Assembly (NCBI RefSeq): GCF_004571025.1
Contig: NZ_SPQT01000010.1
Span: 1 to 64,000, forward strand
Direction of reading: 5' to 3'
Length of the DNA stretch: 64,000 bases
Source of the DNA: Bradyrhizobium niftali
GTDB lineage: Bacteria > Pseudomonadota > Alphaproteobacteria > Rhizobiales > Xanthobacteraceae
Made by a program: the position numbers and the translations under genes. The notes beneath the pieces were generated by a model. It made no database searches. It saw only the letters and a list, made by a program, of their open reading frames with translations, and was not told the DNA's origin. Of the stretch, positions 51,372-59,536 are shown piece after piece. The stretch's first letter is position 1. The number at the start of each line of letters is the position of its first letter.

Positions 51372-52301
51372 ATGAAGAATTATCTCGCATTTTTGCTTGT
51401 TCTGACCGTCTCGACAGCCTCCGCGCATGGTCCGGTTCCGGCCCGGCTGACTGCGCCGCCCGAGCTGGTCCGCGTCGGGCTCACCGATAACGACACCACC
51501 GCCGGCGGTACCGCGCGGCTCTGCGAGCAGGTCACCTTCGCGCGCGGCCTGCGCTACGGCGAGAGCGAGGCCAATGTGCTCGATGTCGCCACCAGCGCGA
51601 CCAAGGCGGATACGCCGCGGCCGGTGCTGCTGTTCGTGGCGGGCGACACCTTTACCGGCGACCATGCGGCGCCGGAGCTGTCGCGCCAGATCCAGGACCA
51701 GGCCATGTGCTTTGCCGCGCGCAACGACATGATCGGGGTGCGCGTCAGCTATCGCCTCGCGCCGGCGGCGAGCTGGCCCGTCGGGGCGACCGACGTGGCG
51801 GCGGCGCTGTCCTGGGTCCACGGCAATATCGACCTGTTCAATGGCGACGCCCGCGAGATCGTCGCGGTCGGTTATGGCGCCGGCGCCTTTCACGTCGCCA
51901 CCCTGCTGGCGCATCCCGAGCTCCAGACCGACCGCGCCGACGTCGCGGGCGTCGTGCTGGTGTCCGGGATCTACCGTGCGGGCAAGGACGCCAGCGACAG
52001 CGTGAAGGCCTATCTCGGCGGCGACGCCACCCAGTACGACAAGCGCTCGGTCTTCCCCGGCATCCTCAATGTCGACGTGCCGATCGTGCTGGCCTGGGCC
52101 GCGGACGATTCCGCCGGGGTGGTGGCACAGGGCGAGACCCTGAAGAAGACGCTCTGCGGCGCCGGCCATTGTCCGCGCGGCACCATCCTGCGCAGCCGCG
52201 ACGGCATCGCCGCCGCGTTCGGCCTCGACGGCTCCGGCGACAGCCTCGCCGAGCCGACGCTGCTGCTGGTGCATCAGCTCGAGGCGCGGGGACTGCCGTA
52301 A
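51372..52301 (+). CDS. alpha/beta-hydrolase-fold exported protein lacking the nucleophile
   Basis: A 309-residue exported protein (signal peptide 1-18) with the order of a carboxylesterase-type alpha/beta hydrolase: PRPVLLFVAGDTFTG, RVSYRLAPAASWPVGATDVAAALSWVHGNI, and then VGYGAGAFHVATLL at the nucleophile elbow, where the usual Gly-x-Ser-x-Gly is GYGAG, with Gly169 replacing the serine. The oxyanion HGGG strand is also changed. It is therefore probably not an active esterase and may bind a ligand instead. Start ATG 51372 is inferred from the signal peptide. The surrounding strands are well preserved, which speaks against a decaying gene. Confidence 0.72.
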   Translation: MKNYLAFLLVLTVSTASAHGPVPARLTAPPELVRVGLTDNDTTAGGTARLCEQVTFARGLRYGESEANVLDVATSATKADTPRPVLLFVAGDTFTGDHAAPELSRQIQDQAMCFAARNDMIGVRVSYRLAPAASWPVGATDVAAALSWVHGNIDLFNGDAREIVAVGYGAGAFHVATLLAHPELQTDRADVAGVVLVSGIYRAGKDASDSVKAYLGGDATQYDKRSVFPGILNVDVPIVLAWAADDSAGVVAQGETLKKTLCGAGHCPRGTILRSRDGIAAAFGLDGSGDSLAEPTLLLVHQLEARGLP

Positions 52302-52384
52302 GGGCGGTTGCGAGCGGCGCGCCGATAACGTCCGCCGCACGGGCACGAGCTGCTGACGTAAGCCAAATCGCATTGGCGGCTCCC

Positions 52385-52396
52385 AGACAATTGTCT
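52385..52396. promoter_or_regulatory. perfect palindrome AGACAATTGTCT
   Basis: A 12-base perfect palindrome in the 270-base region upstream of the TRAP-type binding-protein gene. It may be a regulator site; apart from this, the gap holds nothing else that I recognise. Confidence 0.35.
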
Positions 52397-52571
52397 CGCC
52401 GGCGTTAGCACGCCTCAAACCACGATTCGCGATTTGGTCGCCGCCCGGACCGCCGCATGCTATCTAGGAGAGTTATCTGGGGCATTTCTATCTATGGGGG
52501 TTCGCTGGAGACCAAGGAAATCGGCGTTTCGCACAACCGAGTGACGCGCCGCCGCCACGAACGGAAAACCG

Positions 52572-53576
52572 ATGCTCAAGTTGCTGGCACGATGCGCGGT
52601 GATCTCTGTTGTGTTGATTTCGGCGTCGGCAGCCGAACCGGTCAAGCTCAAACTGGCCTTCCCTAGTTCCGACCGCTCGACGAGCTATCTCGCCGCGGTC
52701 AGACCATTTGTCGACGCGGTCAACACCGAAGCAAGAGGCCTGATTGAAATCGAAACCTATTTCAGCGGCGTGCTCGGCAAGGATCCGGCTGAGCAGCCCC
52801 AGCTCGTGCTCGATGGTACGGCCGACATCGCCTACGTCGTGACAGGCCTGACGCGCAACCGGTTCGCAGACAATGCAATCATCGAGATGCCCGGTCTGTT
52901 TACGAGCATGCGGGAGTCCGTTGCCGTGTTCACCCGGCTCGTGGCCGCCAACGCTTTGCAGGGTTTCGATGACTACACCGTGATCGGCGCCTATGTCACC
53001 GAACCGGAGACGATCCACAGCAAGATCCCGATCACGTCGCTGAATGATCTGAAGGGCAAGAGAATTCGCGTCAACAATCCCGGCGAAGCCGCCGCGCTGG
53101 AAAAACTCGGAGCACAGCCCGTGTTTCTGGCGGTCACCAAGATCTCGGAAGCCATCGGCAACGGCAGCATCGATGGCGCGCTCGTGCCACCGTCTCCATT
53201 GGTCGACTATGGCATCAAACGCGTTGCAACTTATCATTACCTTCTTGGAATCAGCGGCGCGCCATTGATGGTTTTGATGAACCGAAAAACGTTCGATCGG
53301 CTGCCCGAATTGGCCCAGGCGATCATCCTCAAATACAGTGGTGAGTGGGCTGCCGCGCGCTTCATGGATACCTACGAAGCGGTGGAAAACAGCATTATGC
53401 GGGAACTGAAATCCGATCCGAAGCGCCAAGTGATCATGCCCTCGTCGTCGGACCTCGATGCGGCAAATGCCGTGTTCGCAGCCATTGCCAATGATTGGGC
53501 TTCAAAAAGCGAGCGCAATGCCGAACTGCTGAAAACGGTCCGGACCGAGCTCACGAAAATGCGATCGACCCGGTAG
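52572..53576 (+). CDS. TRAP-type (DctP) solute-binding protein
   Basis: A 334-residue periplasmic protein of the TRAP DctP family: signal peptide about 1-21 (ARCAVISVVLISASA), then VKLKLAFPSSDRSTSYLAAVRPFVDAVN and GLIEIETYFSGVLGKDPAEQPQLVLDGTADIAYVV, the family's opening. The later LNDLKGKRIRVNNPGEAAALEKLGAQPVFL fits its second half, including the conserved Arg of the acid-binding site. No DctQM transporter genes are near. The gene is followed after six bases by a membrane GGDEF-EAL gene, so it probably serves as a receptor rather than as part of an importer. Confidence 0.88.
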   Translation: MLKLLARCAVISVVLISASAAEPVKLKLAFPSSDRSTSYLAAVRPFVDAVNTEARGLIEIETYFSGVLGKDPAEQPQLVLDGTADIAYVVTGLTRNRFADNAIIEMPGLFTSMRESVAVFTRLVAANALQGFDDYTVIGAYVTEPETIHSKIPITSLNDLKGKRIRVNNPGEAAALEKLGAQPVFLAVTKISEAIGNGSIDGALVPPSPLVDYGIKRVATYHYLLGISGAPLMVLMNRKTFDRLPELAQAIILKYSGEWAAARFMDTYEAVENSIMRELKSDPKRQVIMPSSSDLDAANAVFAAIANDWASKSERNAELLKTVRTELTKMRSTR

Positions 53577-53582
53577 CCGCGG

Positions 53583-55586
53583 ATGCCGTCGCTCGCCAAC
53601 ATCTGGCCTCAGCGAAACATCGTCACCATCGTCGCTGCGCTCGCCATCCTGTTGACGGGTACCGGGATGACGCTGAAGATCACGACCGATCACCTTCTCC
53701 GCCAAGATGCGATGTCGACCGCACGCAGCTGGGCGAGTTTCCTGGCGGCCAGCGTCACCGATCTTGAGCAGATCGCCGGCGGCGAGCAGCCTTCAGCCGC
53801 GAGTCTAAGGTTCTTCCTGTCGGCGCGAAATTCCGGCGAGGTCTTTCACTACGAAATATTCAACCGCAATGGCTACTCCCAGCTCGTTTCGACCCGCGAA
53901 AAGATCGCGCTCGTCGACTTGTCCGAATACAGCCCCGATGCGGCGCGATCAGTGGTTGACGGTCGTCCGATCGTCGACGTCAGGGAGGGAAGTTCGCCCG
54001 ACCGACCGGCATTCTTCGCCCGCGCCTATGTCCCGGTCCAGACCGATGGTCGCCTCACCGCGGTCGTTGCGGCCTACGTCGATGAAACCGAGCAACGCAA
54101 GAATGTCCACAATACGTTCCTGACCGCGGCCGTATTCCTTTGCCTGCTGTCGGGCCTCGCCTTCTCCATTCCCGCGATTGCGTGGTATCGTGAAACAAAG
54201 GTGAAGCAGGCTGACCGACGCATCCGATTCCTCGCCCACCATGACGCGTTGACCGGACTGACCAATCGTCCCCATCTGATCGAAAAACTGGAGAGAGCTC
54301 TCGCTCACTTGCCGAAGAGGGGCGGCAGCCTTGCAGTGCACTTCATCGACGTCGACCGCTTCAAGGAGGTCAACGATACGCTTGGTCATGACGGCGGCGA
54401 TTTTCTGCTCAAGACTATCGCGGAGCGTCTGCGCGCAACGGTCCGGATCGACGACGTGGTGGCCCGGCTCGGCGGGGACGAGTTCGTCGTCGTGCAGTAC
54501 GACGTCGCCGGCAGGACGCAGGCCGAGTCGTTTGCGCGCCATCTTGCCACCGCTGTAAATGCTCCGGTGAAGTTCAAGCAGCACGAGATCCTCACCACCG
54601 CCAGCATCGGCGTGGCCCTGGCGCCGGAGGAAGCCACCACCGCGGAGCAGTTGCTCAAGAGCGCCGATCTGGCGCTGTACGCGGCCAAGGCAGCGGGACG
54701 CAATTGCATCCGATTTTTCCTGCCCGAGATGGATACTGCGTTGCAAGCGCGAATCGAGCTCGAGAGGACAATCCGCGAGGCGGTGCTGAATGATCGCTTC
54801 GAACTGCATTACCAGCCGCTCTTCGAAATGTCTCAGCGCCGCCTTGCCGGCTTCGAAGCGCTGATCCGTTTGCCCGCGGCGGACGGAACGCTCATTCCGC
54901 CATTGACCTTCATTCCCGTCGCCGAGGAGTTGCGGCTTATCGACCAGATCGGGGCGTGGGTATTGCGGGAGGCATGCCGCACCGCCGCGACCTGGCCGGA
55001 GCACCTGACCGTTGCAGTGAACCTGTCGCCCACGCAGTTCGTGGCGGGCAGCATCAGCGGCATCGTCGCCGCCGCACTGAAAGAGGCGGGCCTCGCGGCG
55101 CACCGGCTCGAATTGGAGATCACCGAAAGCCTGCTGCTCGGCAACACCGAAACGATCATGGCGCAGCTCCTGACGCTCAAGGCGATGGGCGTAGCGATCG
55201 TGATGGACGATTTCGGGGCCGGATATTCGAGCTTCAGCTACCTGTGGCGCTTTCCGTTCGACAAGATCAAGATCGATCGAAGCTTCATACAGGGCCTCGA
55301 CGGCTCCCATTGTCAGGTCGGGACGGTGGTGAAAGCGATCATCGCGCTTGGACGCGAGTTGCACATGCGAGTGACGGTCGAAGGCGTCGAAACCGCCAAC
55401 CAGGCGGCTTTTCTCGAATCGGCCGACGGTGATCAGGCCCAGGGGTTCTTCTTCGGTCGGCCGGTCCCCGCCTCGGAGCTCAGCGCCAGCATTCTCGCGG
55501 ACTTTGAGAAGACAACGCCGACGCCTTCGTCCGCGACTGCACAAGCGGCCAAGCTGCGCCTCGTCAACTTGTCGGCTGAACGGTAG
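53583..55586 (+). CDS. membrane GGDEF-EAL protein with periplasmic sensor
   Basis: A 667-residue protein: membrane helices at about 13-33 and 177-200, a periplasmic domain between them (34-176, containing EIFNRNGYSQLVS), then a GGDEF domain (motif at 297-301, RIDD inhibitory site at 288-291) and an EAL domain (EALIRL at 425-430, with the DDFGAGYSS and KIDRSF motifs intact). It may make or degrade c-di-GMP in response to its periplasmic domain. It begins six bases after the TRAP-type binding-protein gene, so the pair probably forms one signalling unit in which the binding protein supplies the ligand signal. Confidence 0.9.
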   Translation: MPSLANIWPQRNIVTIVAALAILLTGTGMTLKITTDHLLRQDAMSTARSWASFLAASVTDLEQIAGGEQPSAASLRFFLSARNSGEVFHYEIFNRNGYSQLVSTREKIALVDLSEYSPDAARSVVDGRPIVDVREGSSPDRPAFFARAYVPVQTDGRLTAVVAAYVDETEQRKNVHNTFLTAAVFLCLLSGLAFSIPAIAWYRETKVKQADRRIRFLAHHDALTGLTNRPHLIEKLERALAHLPKRGGSLAVHFIDVDRFKEVNDTLGHDGGDFLLKTIAERLRATVRIDDVVARLGGDEFVVVQYDVAGRTQAESFARHLATAVNAPVKFKQHEILTTASIGVALAPEEATTAEQLLKSADLALYAAKAAGRNCIRFFLPEMDTALQARIELERTIREAVLNDRFELHYQPLFEMSQRRLAGFEALIRLPAADGTLIPPLTFIPVAEELRLIDQIGAWVLREACRTAATWPEHLTVAVNLSPTQFVAGSISGIVAAALKEAGLAAHRLELEITESLLLGNTETIMAQLLTLKAMGVAIVMDDFGAGYSSFSYLWRFPFDKIKIDRSFIQGLDGSHCQVGTVVKAIIALGRELHMRVTVEGVETANQAAFLESADGDQAQGFFFGRPVPASELSASILADFEKTTPTPSSATAQAAKLRLVNLSAER

Positions 55587-55766
55587 CACGGACCCTTTGC
55601 CTGTATCGGCCAACGCGGCTCTTGGCAGATCTCTATTGCAGACAATTCGCGTGGGCTTGAAAGAATTGGTCGTGCGTCTTTCGCAAGCGGAGCGCTGCAA
55701 TCGGCTCTTCTCGACCAAAGCCCGCCTCTGGGCTTCCGGCGCTCGATCGTTCCGGGTCGCGCGCCC

Positions 55767-55973
55767 CTACGTGGGCGCCCGCAATTCGCTCTGAAACCAA
55801 GCCAGGGTTTTGGCCGATCTCATCGGGTCGACCAGTTCGACCGCGATCGGATCGACGAAATTGCAAGCGGGACATTCGAAGGTACGAATGTCAAAACCGG
55901 CGGGGCCGGGCGTGATGCGCGCCAGCATCGTTGTTGTCTGGCATTTAGGACAAGGTGGTCGCTGAATGGTCAT
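55767..55973 (-). CDS. small zinc-ribbon protein
   Basis: A 68-residue protein with two Cys-x-x-Cys pairs, CPKCQ near residue 8 and CPACN near 34, that probably bind one zinc. The rest, FDIRTFECPACNFVDPIAVELVDPMRSAKTLAWFQ, resembles short conserved proteins of unknown function in bradyrhizobia. It starts at ATG 55973. No operon partner is evident. It may be an RNA- or protein-binding ribbon. Confidence 0.75.
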   Translation of the reverse strand: MTIQRPPCPKCQTTTMLARITPGPAGFDIRTFECPACNFVDPIAVELVDPMRSAKTLAWFQSELRAPT

Positions 55974-56075
55974 GAGACTCGCCTGGATCCGGCGGGAGTA
56001 CGATACTCTCAGTCACCGATGGATGCGGATGGGGGCGGTGATGGACCATCATGGAACCATGAGCTCTGCTGCCAC

Positions 56076-56091
56076 TGGTCAATATTGACCA
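56076..56091. promoter_or_regulatory. 16-base perfect palindrome
   Basis: TGGTCAATATTGACCA is a perfect palindrome, about 100 bases upstream of the zinc-ribbon gene's start and 270 bases upstream of the binding-protein gene. It looks like a symmetric protein-binding site. No regulator gene is adjacent. Confidence 0.45.
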
Positions 56092-56291
56092 CCATCCAAA
56101 TTAAGGCCTGCTATCCCGAACGTGATCTTACACAGATCGATTCATTTTTCATCGGTCGATTGCCAAACCAAACCCGCCGAGCGCAACCCCGAGTTCGCCA
56201 AGACATCGGCGCGTCAGCACGCCTGCCATTTCGAGGACGACAAGTACGCCGCTTCGAAAACGAACCGTCGAGCCATACGATTGACAAACGC

Positions 56292-56305
56292 TTGACCTAG
56301 ATCAA
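56292..56305 (+). promoter_or_regulatory. FixK/FNR-like box
   Basis: TTGACCTAGATCAA fits the FixK/FNR/CRP-type pattern TTGA-N6-TCAA exactly and is palindromic over its outer bases. It lies 56 bases before the start codon of the ABC-type binding-protein gene. In bradyrhizobia the FixK2 regulator activates genes under low oxygen through such sites, so oxygen-dependent control is a reasonable inference. Confidence 0.6.
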
Positions 56306-56361
56306 GCGGGCTTGACCGGTTGAGCCGATTTCCATGTGGGGCCAACATCAAGGTGTCGGAC

Positions 56362-57585
56362 ATGCGCATCGTCGGCAGGATGGCGCTCGTTTTCGTGGTC
56401 GCGTTCGCCTCGCTCGGCGCGATGTCGCAGCAACACGCAGACCAATCCGCAAGCGACAACGAAATCCGCATCGGCAATGTCATGCCGTATTCGGGGCCGC
56501 TCTCGGAATTCGGCGCGATCGGGACGGCGGAGGCCGCCTATTTCGACATGATCAATGCGCGCGGCGGCATCAACGGACGCAAGATCCGCTTCATCACCCG
56601 CGACGACAATTCCGATCCGGCGGCCGCACTGGAGCTGACCCGCAATCTGGTGGAGCAGGACGACGTCCATCTCATGTTCGGCTCGTTCGGCACGCCCGGG
56701 AATCTCGCCACGCGCCGGTATCTGAACGAGAAGAAGATCCCGCAGCTTTTCCTCGCCTCTGGCGACGAGGAGCTGAGCCAGGCCAAGGCGTTTCCCTGGA
56801 CCATGGGCTGGCAGCCGTCGTTCCGGTCGGAGGGGCGCATCTACGCCAACTACATCCAGGCCTATTATCCCAGGAAGAAGATCGTCGTGCTCTGGCAGAA
56901 CGACCAGTTCGGGCGCATGCTCTACAAGGGCATCCAGGAAGGTCTCGGCGACCTCAACCGTCTCGTCCTCGTCGACATCGCCTTCGACATCAACGACGAG
57001 CATCTCGAAGGGCACGTCTCGATCCTGAAGCGCGCGGGCGCCGATATCTTCGTCTTTCTCGGCGTGCCGTCGACGGCGTCCAAGGTGATCAAGCTGGCGG
57101 CGTCGCTCAAATGGCGTCCGGTCTTCATCGTGAACGATGCCTCCGCCTCGATCGCCAATGCGATGGCGCCGGCGGGCCTGGAAAACTCGGCCGGCGTGAT
57201 CTCGGCCGCCTTCCTGAAGGATCCGAGCGATCCCGCATGGAAAGACGATCCCGCCATGAAGGACTGGTTCGCCTTCATGGACCGGTACCATCAGATCGAA
57301 AGCACGAACAACAGCGCGGCAGTCTTTGGCTACGCCGCAGCCGAGGCGCTGACCAAGGTGCTGAAGCAATGTGGCGACGACCTCTCGCGCGAGAACATCA
57401 TGCGTCAAGCGGCTTCGCTCAAGAGTTATCAGCCCTCCGTTGCGCTGCCCAACATCAGGATGAGCACCTCGCCCAACAGCTATCTGCCGATCAAGCAGAT
57501 GCGGCTGGTCCAGTTTGACGGCCGCTCCTGGCAGCTCTTCGGCGAGGTGATCGAGACGGCGTTCACGGAAGGCGCGGCGCGCTAG
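56362..57585 (+). CDS. branched-chain amino acid/urea-type ABC substrate-binding protein
   Basis: A 407-residue periplasmic binding protein of the Leu/Ile/Val (LivJ) family: signal peptide about 1-20 (GRMALVFVVAFASLGAMS), then IRIGNVMPYSGPLSEFGAIGTAEAAYFDMINARGGINGRKIRF, a classic family opening. ATG 56362 is used; an in-frame TTG at 56320 would put 14 residues before the signal peptide. No permease genes are adjacent, so it is an orphan. A FixK/FNR-type box lies upstream. The ligand cannot be predicted; aromatic acids and small amides are common for such orphans. Confidence 0.88.
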   Translation: MRIVGRMALVFVVAFASLGAMSQQHADQSASDNEIRIGNVMPYSGPLSEFGAIGTAEAAYFDMINARGGINGRKIRFITRDDNSDPAAALELTRNLVEQDDVHLMFGSFGTPGNLATRRYLNEKKIPQLFLASGDEELSQAKAFPWTMGWQPSFRSEGRIYANYIQAYYPRKKIVVLWQNDQFGRMLYKGIQEGLGDLNRLVLVDIAFDINDEHLEGHVSILKRAGADIFVFLGVPSTASKVIKLAASLKWRPVFIVNDASASIANAMAPAGLENSAGVISAAFLKDPSDPAWKDDPAMKDWFAFMDRYHQIESTNNSAAVFGYAAAEALTKVLKQCGDDLSRENIMRQAASLKSYQPSVALPNIRMSTSPNSYLPIKQMRLVQFDGRSWQLFGEVIETAFTEGAAR

Positions 57586-57613
57586 CCTGCTCAGGCGCAC
57601 CTTTTGCCTGGCT

Positions 57614-57741
57614 GCCCCTCTCCCCCGCCCTCCCCCGCAAGGGGGGAGGGAGCGCAGTGTGCCGAGCGGCGAGTCACCTTAGCAGCCACGCGCACAGGTG
57701 CGTTCCCTCCCCCCTTGCGGGGGAGGGTTAGGGAGAGGGGT
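57614..57741. repeat. long inverted repeat between convergent genes, family E
   Basis: A 128-base element with arms GCCCCTCTCCC and GGGAGAGGGG and inner CCCTCCCCC-type stems that pair across the centre. It fills most of the 196-base gap between the binding-protein gene and the cyclase gene. It could terminate transcription from both sides. It is also of a form found as an interspersed repeat in rhizobial genomes. Confidence 0.8.
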
Positions 57742-57781
57742 GCCACGCGGCACACTCTCTCGATCGGAAACGACGCACGCC

Positions 57782-59344
57782 TCACGCCGGCTTCAGCGAG
57801 GCCAGCGCGCTTTCCAGCAGCGAGCGCACACGTGCGGCGTCGCCTGACTTCACCACCGCGGGATCGAGATAGAGCTCGAGGCCGGGCGCGCGCTCGGTGA
57901 TGATGCCGCTCTTCTCCGCTGCGGCATCGTTCAGCGCGTCGACCGAATAGGGAATCACCTCGCGGCTGATGCCCTTCATCGTGATCGCCGGCAGCGCATG
58001 GGCGCGGACGATGTCGCTGACCAGCGCAAAGGTCTCGTAGCTCAGCACGATGCCGCCTGGCTCGGCGATCGATTGCAGGCGCGCGGCGAGGTTCGCTTCG
58101 GGACCGATGATGATGTAGTCCATGCGGTCGCTGCTGCCGAAATTGCCGACATTGCAATAGCCGGAATTGATGCCCATGCGCGAGCGGAACGGCTGCTCGA
58201 TGCCGGAGGCGCGCCACTTCGCATTGAGCTCGGCAAGCCGCTGCTGCATCCGCCAGGCCATCTGGAGGCAGGCCTCGGCGTCGGCGCGATCGCCCCTGGT
58301 CTCGGGGTCGCCGAAGAAGATCAGCATGGCGTCGCCGATGAACTTGTCGATGGTGCCGCCATATTCATGGGCGATCGCCGACATCTCGGTGAAGTATTCG
58401 TTGAGGAGCTGGGTCAGCAATTCGGGCTGAAGGCGCTCCGCGGTCGCGGTGAAGTTCTGGATGTCGGAGAAGAAGATCGTGAGCTTCTTGCGCTCGGTGT
58501 GGATGGTGACGTCCTTCTGACCGGAGAAGATGCTCTTGTAGACCTGCGGCGGGATGTAGCGCGAGATCTTCATCGAGAGCGAGGCGAGGAAGTCGTTGGC
58601 GGATTCGAGCTCCTTGTTCATGCCCTTGATGCGGCTCGCCTGGCGGCGCTGGAGCGAGAGGAACGACAGGCCACTGCCCGCGGCGATCAGGAAATAGGCC
58701 AGCAGGAACTTGAACGAGAAGATGTTGGCGGCGATCGGCTGGGCGATGATCACCTCCTGGATGCCCCTGATATCTCCGACCTTCCAGTCCTTCTTCGGGC
58801 TTTCGGGATGACTGTTGTGGCAGCTCACGCAGGCCGGCCCCATCGTGACGGGGGCGACGAGGCGGACCTTGTCGTTGAACAGCGAGGTCTCGGTCTCCAA
58901 GATCTTCTGCTCGGGATCCCTGCGCAGCGCGTCGAGCGCGTCCTTCTCGAACTTGTCGAGCTGGTGCGGCGCACGGTTCTGGAACGGGAAGTCCGAGACG
59001 AAGCGGTAGGTGATATTCTCCTGCTGCGCGCCGATCACCCGTCCGAGCTCCAGCGACAGCGTTGCCGGGATCGGGATCGCGCCGGGGACGGATTCGTAGT
59101 TGTGGACCACCCTGGTCGTGCCGTTCGGATTGGCGATGATGCGCCCGACCACGTTGGTCGCGTAATAGCTGCGCACGCTCGTGATCACCGAATTGAGATC
59201 GGCGGCCTGCCGGCGCAGCGCCGTCTTGCTCAGCTCGGTCAGGTCCAGCCACACCGCGAGCGGCAGCGCGAGCAGCAGGAAGGCGATCGCGGCACCGGTC
59301 AGGATGCCGCTCTTGCGCTGTTCTTCGGCGATCTCTTGTTTCAC
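57782..59344 (-). CDS. class III adenylate cyclase with periplasmic haem-type (DUF3365-like) sensor
   Basis: A 520-residue membrane protein: helix at about 14-34, a periplasmic domain to about 205 with CVSCH (Cys172-His176) of the covalent-haem type, a second helix at 210-230, a coiled linker, and a class III nucleotide cyclase domain from about 285. Metal-binding Asp294 (FFSDIQNFT) and Asp338 (IGDAML), adenine-selecting Lys334 and Asp409, and Asn418/Arg422 (ANLAARLQ) are present, so cAMP formation is likely. The sensor is Tll0287/DUF3365-like. GTG 59344 with CGGAG upstream is preferred over TTG 59377. Confidence 0.88.
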   Translation of the reverse strand: MKQEIAEEQRKSGILTGAAIAFLLLALPLAVWLDLTELSKTALRRQAADLNSVITSVRSYYATNVVGRIIANPNGTTRVVHNYESVPGAIPIPATLSLELGRVIGAQQENITYRFVSDFPFQNRAPHQLDKFEKDALDALRRDPEQKILETETSLFNDKVRLVAPVTMGPACVSCHNSHPESPKKDWKVGDIRGIQEVIIAQPIAANIFSFKFLLAYFLIAAGSGLSFLSLQRRQASRIKGMNKELESANDFLASLSMKISRYIPPQVYKSIFSGQKDVTIHTERKKLTIFFSDIQNFTATAERLQPELLTQLLNEYFTEMSAIAHEYGGTIDKFIGDAMLIFFGDPETRGDRADAEACLQMAWRMQQRLAELNAKWRASGIEQPFRSRMGINSGYCNVGNFGSSDRMDYIIIGPEANLAARLQSIAEPGGIVLSYETFALVSDIVRAHALPAITMKGISREVIPYSVDALNDAAAEKSGIITERAPGLELYLDPAVVKSGDAARVRSLLESALASLKPA

Positions 59345-59536
59345 TTTGTGGCTCCGTTGCGTGCGTTTTTGTCGCAACCTCTCGCGATTTGCGGCAAAGC
59401 CTGCGGCGGCACAGAGCCAACAAACGCGCCCCCGCGCAACCCCATTTTATGGTGGTCGCACCAAGCGTCTTTCCGTTTCATCACGAAGGTTTAAGATCGG
59501 GACCAACCTGCGTTGATCAATCCGGAACCAGTGCCC

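Larger units (their letters stand above)
55974..56361. other. 388-base intergenic region with a palindrome and a FixK-like box
   Basis: There is no convincing gene here: the open frames seen are low-complexity or lack any recognisable pattern. The region contains the perfect palindrome at 56076-56091 and a FixK/FNR-type site at 56292-56305, 56 bases before the ATG of a branched-chain-type binding protein. The A+T content is higher than in neighbouring coding DNA. Confidence 0.6.

Noticed and set aside
56019..56300. 93-codon open frame in the region upstream of the LivJ-type gene
   Set aside because: The translation has no recognisable pattern and covers the palindrome and the promoter region.
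17104..57741. Interspersed palindromes considered as a CRISPR array
   Set aside because: They are scattered between genes, differ in family, have no regular spacers, and no cas genes are present.
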